A stretch of DNA of 64,000 nt, taken from the NCBI RefSeq assembly GCF_000519265.1, contig NZ_KI912608.1, positions 199,665-263,664 on the forward strand, given 5' to 3'. Every line of letters starts with the position of its first letter. Positions within the stretch are counted from its first letter, which is position 1. The translations under genes and the position numbers were made by a program. Of the stretch, positions 60,332 through 64,000 are shown in pieces. The stretch is from Desulfonatronum lacustre DSM 10312 (lineage in GTDB: Bacteria; Desulfobacterota; Desulfovibrionia; Desulfovibrionales; Desulfonatronaceae). The notes beneath the pieces are model-generated. The model did no database searches and was not told where the DNA came from. It worked only from the letters and a program-made list of their open reading frames with translations.

Positions 60332-60498
60332 AGGGGACGGGTATTGGGCTGAACGACGATATCGGATTATCAGTATTCGTGTACTCATCTTTTGGCCGGA
60401 TGCCCTCCCGTGCTTTCCTCAATCCGACTATCTCCGTCACACAACTGTCATCAAAACATTTGGGAGTTTGTCGGTGGCTATGGAGAAGTCCTGCCTAC

Positions 60499-60711
60499 CT
60501 ATATTTTCTCCTCAAACACCTCATCAAAAAAAGTATCCTTCTCCAAACCGTCTTGCCATTTCCTGTGTCTTCGCACACTTTCTTCGCGAACATCTCGCGG
60601 AATGGACAAAAATCTAAGAGCATCCGTATATCCAAGCTCTTTAAACAGGATTTTTGTTCCCTTTTCCAAAAGAATCGTCTCGTCAGTATGTTTCAGCATG
60701 GTCGTTGTCAT
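60499..60711 (-). CDS. Small protein of unknown function, antitoxin-like (70 aa)
   Basis: A 70-aa charged protein with AAGGAAG seven bases before ATG 60711. The KGTKILFKELGYTDALRFL segment resembles short proteins often found as antitoxin partners, but no toxin gene adjoins and no motif settles it. The ending KDTFFDEVFEEKI is acidic. Its base composition is less GC-rich than that of the surrounding housekeeping genes, which may signal transfer. Confidence 0.6.
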   Translation of the reverse strand: MTTTMLKHTDETILLEKGTKILFKELGYTDALRFLSIPRDVREESVRRHRKWQDGLEKDTFFDEVFEEKI

Positions 60712-60816
60712 TTCAGATCTTCCTTTTCACAAAAAAAGATCGGAGAACCGGTCCAGATATCCAGGGTACGCCCAGATTTCCGAAGGCTGGAGAATGGGCA
60801 GGCGCGAGGCCTGCCC

Positions 60817-61566
60817 CTACCTGATATTGCCTGGCTGCCGACCCAAAAGCTCTAACAATCCGGATATGTCCGGCAGGACGATGTCGGCCTGGGAAGCCAG
60901 CGACGCCATGGTTCCCGCACCGGTGAGCACGCCGACGCACAGGCGTACCTCGGCCGAGCGGCCCATGATCATGTCGTGCCTGCTGTCGCCCACCACGGCC
61001 ACATGGCGGGGCGAAAGCCCCACGGATTCGCAGAAAGCCAGGGCCATGCCCGGTCCGGGCTTGGCCCCGTATCCGCTGTCATATCCGGCGACAAAGCTCA
61101 CGAATTCCTTCAGGGCGTAGCGCTCCACGGTGGCCGAGGCCGAGGCTTCGCTGTCGTTGGTGGCGATGCCCAGGCGCAGATTGAGCCGGGTCAGGTGCGT
61201 AAACAGGATGCTTAAATCCGTCACGGGCACGGCGCCGGCCAAGGCCTCCTCGGCAAAGATGGCATCCAGTGCACGCTGCAAGTCGCTCCGAGGGAGAACA
61301 GCGCCCAGATCGCGCCACAACTCGGCCAACTCTCCGACATGCCCCGCCGCGATGACCGAGTCGGCCTGAAAACGACACGTCGCCGCGTCATACCCGCCCG
61401 CTTCCATCATCACCCGTGCAAGATCTTCACTCCCGCCAGAAGCCATGGCCGCCGCCTTGGTTATGACCGAGCGCCATGTTTGGTGAAAGTCGAACAGGGT
61501 GCCGTCCTTGTCGAAAAGGACGCCGTGTATTTGTCTCGCGGGCATTGATGACATGGTTTTACTCAC
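60817..61566 (-). CDS. HAD-family hydrolase (phosphoglycolate-phosphatase-like)
   Basis: A 249-aa HAD phosphatase with FDKDGTLFDFHQTW (nucleophile Asp and acid Asp), IATNDSEASA, the Lys in GYGAKPGPGMAL and VVGDSRHDMIMGRSA. A cap domain of the Gph type lies between the first two motifs. It hydrolyses small phosphoesters; the substrate is unknown. The GTG at 61566 and ATG at 61554 are alternative starts with no strong ribosome-binding site. Confidence 0.85.
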   Translation of the reverse strand: MSKTMSSMPARQIHGVLFDKDGTLFDFHQTWRSVITKAAAMASGGSEDLARVMMEAGGYDAATCRFQADSVIAAGHVGELAELWRDLGAVLPRSDLQRALDAIFAEEALAGAVPVTDLSILFTHLTRLNLRLGIATNDSEASASATVERYALKEFVSFVAGYDSGYGAKPGPGMALAFCESVGLSPRHVAVVGDSRHDMIMGRSAEVRLCVGVLTGAGTMASLASQADIVLPDISGLLELLGRQPGNIR

Positions 61567-61653
61567 GATTTTCGAGTACGGTGGTTTCGGTGTCGGGTTG
61601 GTCGTTGAGGATGACGACGGGGTTGCGACTGAGCGCTGGATTTGCGTGGCGGC

Positions 61654-61851
61654 TCAGATGTTCAGTTCTTCCCGAACAGAGCTGAGTAGGGTGACGGGGG
61701 CGTTCATTTCTTCTGTTTTTGCCGCGCGAAGATCCTTGAGAACCTCGTAATCCTCGAGTTCTTCCCGAACCTTTTGGAATTCCTCGTAAGGTAAAACAAC
61801 GAAGGCTTTTTTGCCGTCGTGTTCCAAAATACTTGGATTCAAAGTAATCAT
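61654..61851 (-). CDS. Type II antitoxin-like protein (Phd/YefM style, 65 aa)
   Basis: A 65-aa protein beginning MITLNPSILEHDGKKAFVVLPYEEF. The pattern of a hydrophobic strand, then PYEEFQKVREELEDYEVLKDLRAAK, fits short Phd/YefM-family antitoxins, which bind DNA by the N-terminus and a toxin by the C-terminus. AAGGA precedes ATG 61851. No intact toxin is adjacent; only a fragment at 61869-61925 resembles the end of a RelE toxin. Confidence 0.6.
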   Translation of the reverse strand: MITLNPSILEHDGKKAFVVLPYEEFQKVREELEDYEVLKDLRAAKTEEMNAPVTLLSSVREELNI

Positions 61852-61868
61852 GCCTTTTTTCCTTCGAT

Positions 61869-61925
61869 TTACCGATAAACTTCGCGACGATGGACAATCC
61901 GGTACACGAAAATCGTCGGCTTGAC
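61869..61925 (-). pseudogene. RelE-type toxin remnant (C-terminal end)
   Basis: Read on the minus strand, this short frame encodes VKPTIFVYRIVHRREVYR and a stop codon. The VYRIVHRREVYR ending is typical of RelE/ParE toxins. The rest of the toxin is missing; upstream the next gene ends at 61932. It suggests a decayed toxin-antitoxin module. Confidence 0.4.
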
Positions 61926-61931
61926 GGAGCG

Positions 61932-62345
61932 TCAGGACATCTTGGCCAGAAGCGCGGTGAAGTCCGCGCGGATTCGGTCCACGCGGCGGCGGTTCGCGCC
62001 CAGGTCCCAGTACCCGGTGCGCGAGGCCGAGCGGATGTGGATGACCGCAGCTTCATGGTCGAAATGGAACTCCAGGTCGTCCTTGAAGCGAAACAGGGCG
62101 CTTTGGACCACGGCCTTGACCAGGGAAGGGGATTGCTCGGTGATCTCGGTGCGCGGCAGGTCGCGGAGTACCTGGAGGAGGGTCTTCAGGGCCAGCTGCT
62201 CCTGGCCTGGGGGATAGGGCAGAGGCTCCACCCGGCGGGCCGGGTTCGTGGCTTGGCTGGAAACGCAGTTGGGGCTAGTGGGGCAGTCCAGCAACGTCAT
62301 CTTATTTACCGCCTTGATCCGGGAGCCGGATGGAAAATGTGACAT
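61932..62345 (-). CDS. DUF1499-family protein
   Basis: A 137-aa protein with the DUF1499 signature CPTSPNCVSSQ near residue 21, then FRFKDDLEFHFDHEAAVIHIRSASRTGYWDLGANRRRVDRIR, which is the most conserved part of the family. Function is unknown. There is no obvious signal peptide, in contrast to many homologues. A short frame with its own AGGAG-preceded ATG (MNVTFSIR) overlaps the start out of frame; the gene start at 62345 is therefore not certain, and ATG at about 62301 is also possible. Confidence 0.82.
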   Translation of the reverse strand: MSHFPSGSRIKAVNKMTLLDCPTSPNCVSSQATNPARRVEPLPYPPGQEQLALKTLLQVLRDLPRTEITEQSPSLVKAVVQSALFRFKDDLEFHFDHEAAVIHIRSASRTGYWDLGANRRRVDRIRADFTALLAKMS

Positions 62346-62384
62346 TCATTGGAATTCTCCTGTGCTGGCTATAGAGAACAGGTT

Positions 62385-63269
62385 TTAAGTTTTCCTGGCA
62401 ATACCACCAACAGCCCCACTACCTGAAGCATCAGAGCCCCAGACGAAATTCAAATCTACTTTTACCACCTTGCGTTTTGGTGAGATTTCGTAAATTTTTT
62501 CTAGCAAAACGGCTTCTGTCTCGTCAGGCAAAGAAAAGACCTCCTGGGCAATGGCACCATCCGTAATTATTGACAACTGAAGTAGGCCCTTTTGTACTAG
62601 AAAACGCCCTGCGGAATAGACTTTATTTGGCATCAGCTCCCCGGATGTTTGGGTGCCAAACGGAATTTTTTCCGCCCAAAAAATACTGAGAAATTCTTGA
62701 TGATGTCCACGGATATTGTCTACCGTATGAGTAATGACCTTAAGTAACTCTGAATTTTCATATTCAATTAGCAGGTTCTTCACGCACGGATCAAGCTTCG
62801 CGACAAATTTGCTAGCAGATGTTTGCACTGTTTTATGCATCCACTTCTCTCTGAGAAGCCAGGCAACGCCTCTTTCGCGGAGATCAATCGTTGTTTCAGA
62901 ACTCTTAAGTCTAGTTAGTAAATCCAATATTTCTTTATCCAGAGCGGGAAGAGAAATGCGTACATTTTCTTTAAACTCCTCGTGTTGCACTTGAGATCTT
63001 GATTTATCTTTTAATTTATCAATAAATTTCCAGACTTTTTGCGTCCAAAAAATAACGAGGCAGACGGACAAATATGAGAATGTCAGCGTGGCCATAACAA
63101 CGATGGGGAAAATATAGTCTTCAGGAATAGATCTTTCTAATGTGACCTGTGATAGCCATGGCCACACGACTAAAGTCACCACGACGCACAGCAAAACTGT
63201 CGCGGCATTAGTCGCGGTTACTTTAGAAAGAAAAAAATTTGATAACCATTCTGTCATCACAAAATCCAT
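62385..63269 (-). CDS. AT-rich membrane-anchored protein, possibly SieB-like superinfection exclusion
   Basis: A 294-aa protein with two N-terminal hydrophobic helices (ATVLLCVVVTLVVWPWL and FPIVVMATLTFSYLSVCLVIFW) followed by a charged cytoplasmic part. This layout resembles SieB superinfection-exclusion proteins, but no diagnostic motif is seen, so the assignment is tentative. The gene is far more AT-rich than its neighbours and uses different codons, which suggests horizontal transfer. It has no obvious partner gene. Confidence 0.55.
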   Translation of the reverse strand: MDFVMTEWLSNFFLSKVTATNAATVLLCVVVTLVVWPWLSQVTLERSIPEDYIFPIVVMATLTFSYLSVCLVIFWTQKVWKFIDKLKDKSRSQVQHEEFKENVRISLPALDKEILDLLTRLKSSETTIDLRERGVAWLLREKWMHKTVQTSASKFVAKLDPCVKNLLIEYENSELLKVITHTVDNIRGHHQEFLSIFWAEKIPFGTQTSGELMPNKVYSAGRFLVQKGLLQLSIITDGAIAQEVFSLPDETEAVLLEKIYEISPKRKVVKVDLNFVWGSDASGSGAVGGIARKT

Positions 63270-63536
63270 AAAATTTTAAGAAAAAACTGTCATTTGCTCC
63301 ATGTGGTGCTAGATAAAATTATTTTGAGGAACAGGTTAATCCTTCCACTTCAACAAACTCTTAAAATGCCCAGAGAACAGGGGCATGGTGGTCTTGTCCA
63401 TTCTATAAAAGACAATAATATAATACGAGAAGACCAATCTTGTCCAGGCGTAACGGGAGGTTGAATGAAGGGATGGCGATGTAAGGCCTCTGGAGTGGCG
63501 ACTTGGGGAGGGGCATGTGGGGTCGGCGTTGCGTGA
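63270..63536. other. AT-rich intergenic region, nothing identified
   Basis: About 270 bp upstream of the AT-rich membrane-protein gene. I see no frame with a credible product and no clear promoter. It is followed by two hairpins at 63537-63615. Confidence 0.5.
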
Positions 63537-63566
63537 CCAGGATTCCCGCATACGCGGGAATCCTGG
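63537..63566. repeat. Short palindromic repeat of the ATTCCCGC type
   Basis: The arms CCAGGATTCCCGC (63537-63549) and GCGGGAATCCTGG (63554-63566) are perfect inverted copies with loop ATAC. The ATTCCC...GGGAAT core is like small intergenic palindromes that are dispersed in many proteobacteria (such as Neisseria dRS3). Confidence 0.7.
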
Positions 63567-63582
63567 CGTGGAGGGGGAGCTT

Positions 63583-63615
63583 TAAAAAGGTATCCGCCCT
63601 TTTTGGGGCGGATAC
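63583..63615 (-). terminator. Rho-independent terminator downstream of yedF
   Basis: On the minus strand GTATCCGCCC pairs with GGGCGGATAC (63590-63599 and 63606-63615) and is followed by CTTTTTAAAG, a T-run. It lies 25 bp after the yedF stop codon. Confidence 0.8.
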
Positions 63616-63639
63616 GATTTCAGGACATTCGGCGATTCG

Positions 63640-64000
63640 TCAGGGCCGGATGACATTTCCGGCCAGTTGGAGGCTGGTGACCACGTCCAGCATGTTGGTG
63701 GTCTGGCCCACGGCTTTTTTGTCCAGCAACTCGAAGTGGGTCAGGCAGGTGCCGCAGACCAGGATGGTTACTCCGGCCGCTTCCAGTTTTTGCAGCGCTT
63801 CCAGGCCGGGGCTGCCTTCCACGGCCAGCCGCACGGCGCCGTTGACCAGGATCATCCGCCACAACTGAGGCCCCATTTCCGGCAGGGTGGCCAGGAAATT
63901 GAGCATCAGTTTTTCGCCCAGGCCCGGATCGCCTTCGCCAATTCCCGGAGCCGCCAGGAAGATCAGGGTTTTGGCGCCCTGGGCCGGCGTGGCGGTTTGG
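63640..64000 (-). CDS. yedF: YedF-like sulfurtransferase-like selenium metabolism protein, 3' part, truncated by the window edge
   Basis: The last 120 residues of a YedF-type protein run off the right edge. FLAAPGIGEGDPGLGEKLMLNFL and ILVCGTCLTHFELLDKKAVGQTTNMLD are features of the C-terminal DsrE-like domain of YedF, where CGTC carries the paired cysteines. YedF is found with selenium-utilising pathways. Its N-terminal TusA-like domain should lie outside the window. A good terminator follows at 63583-63615. Confidence 0.85.
   Translation of the reverse strand, partial: QTATPAQGAKTLIFLAAPGIGEGDPGLGEKLMLNFLATLPEMGPQLWRMILVNGAVRLAVEGSPGLEALQKLEAAGVTILVCGTCLTHFELLDKKAVGQTTNMLDVVTSLQLAGNVIRP

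Overview
The window is a GC-rich (about 60%) bacterial chromosome segment, most likely from a sulfate-reducing deltaproteobacterium (Desulfobacterota, order Desulfovibrionales; a Desulfonatronum-like organism would fit). The evidence is a periplasmic two-subunit formate dehydrogenase, an RCKP rubredoxin-like microprotein beside a corrinoid-activator-type ASKHA ferredoxin, a double-cubane-cluster reductase with its activase, and a YedF-type selenium protein. The genus is inference. I saw no rRNA, tRNA, prophage, IS element or CRISPR array.

Layout. 0-9.5 kb: 3' part of purL, a DEAD-box helicase, a hybrid histidine kinase with heptamer repeats expanding two loops, a FIST sensor protein, crcB and a TauE-type permease. 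9.9-20.2 kb: a mostly minus-strand housekeeping block (DUF488-RecQ fusion, response regulator, Rsm22-like protein, ASKHA ferredoxin, a 37-aa RCKP protein, a lipoprotein-sized exported protein, miaA, coaD, rsmD). 20.5-22.8 kb: smr, a second crcB, xdhC. 22.8-31.2 kb: a minus-strand operon that starts with a sugar-type binding protein, continues with a complete phosphonate-type ABC transporter (phnD, phnC, fused phnE-phnE), then the ATPase and permease of the sugar-type transporter, a double-cubane-cluster reductase and a HAD phosphatase. 32-35.9 kb: fdhA and fdhB. 36-37.2 kb: a frameshifted HesB gene and the acyl-CoA-dehydratase-type activase. 37.5-41.2 kb: a GGDEF-EAL protein, an mntA-hepT toxin-antitoxin pair flanked by direct repeats, a DksA-like protein. 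41.5-45.7 kb: a ugp-type ABC transporter. 45.8-51 kb: a molybdopterin oxidoreductase fused to a glutamine amidotransferase, a Na/Pi cotransporter and a membrane sensor-like protein. 51.3-60.3 kb: a 50-aa microprotein, a truncated glycosyltransferase, an RsbW-GNAT fusion, a CDF transporter, a PHP-glycosyltransferase fusion and an OlsF-type ornithine lipid synthase. 60.5-64 kb: small accessory genes and the 3' part of yedF.

Three themes link the genes. (1) Phosphate limitation: Pho-box-like arrays with strict 11-bp periodicity precede the GGDEF-EAL gene, the ugp operon, the 50-aa microprotein and, back to back, the glycosyltransferase and the ornithine lipid synthase. With the Na/Pi cotransporter and the phosphonate-type transporter this looks like a phosphorus-scavenging and membrane-lipid-replacement region. 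(2) The transporter/double-cubane-reductase operon and the separately located activase share an almost identically spaced promoter module, which suggests one regulon for uptake and reductive conversion of an unknown compound. (3) Six long hairpins built from degenerate ATCGAA/TTCGAT hexamers lie between genes and form a dispersed repeat family of unknown function.

Starts were chosen by Shine-Dalgarno position where possible. Several long upstream extensions are translation through the hexamer repeats and were removed.
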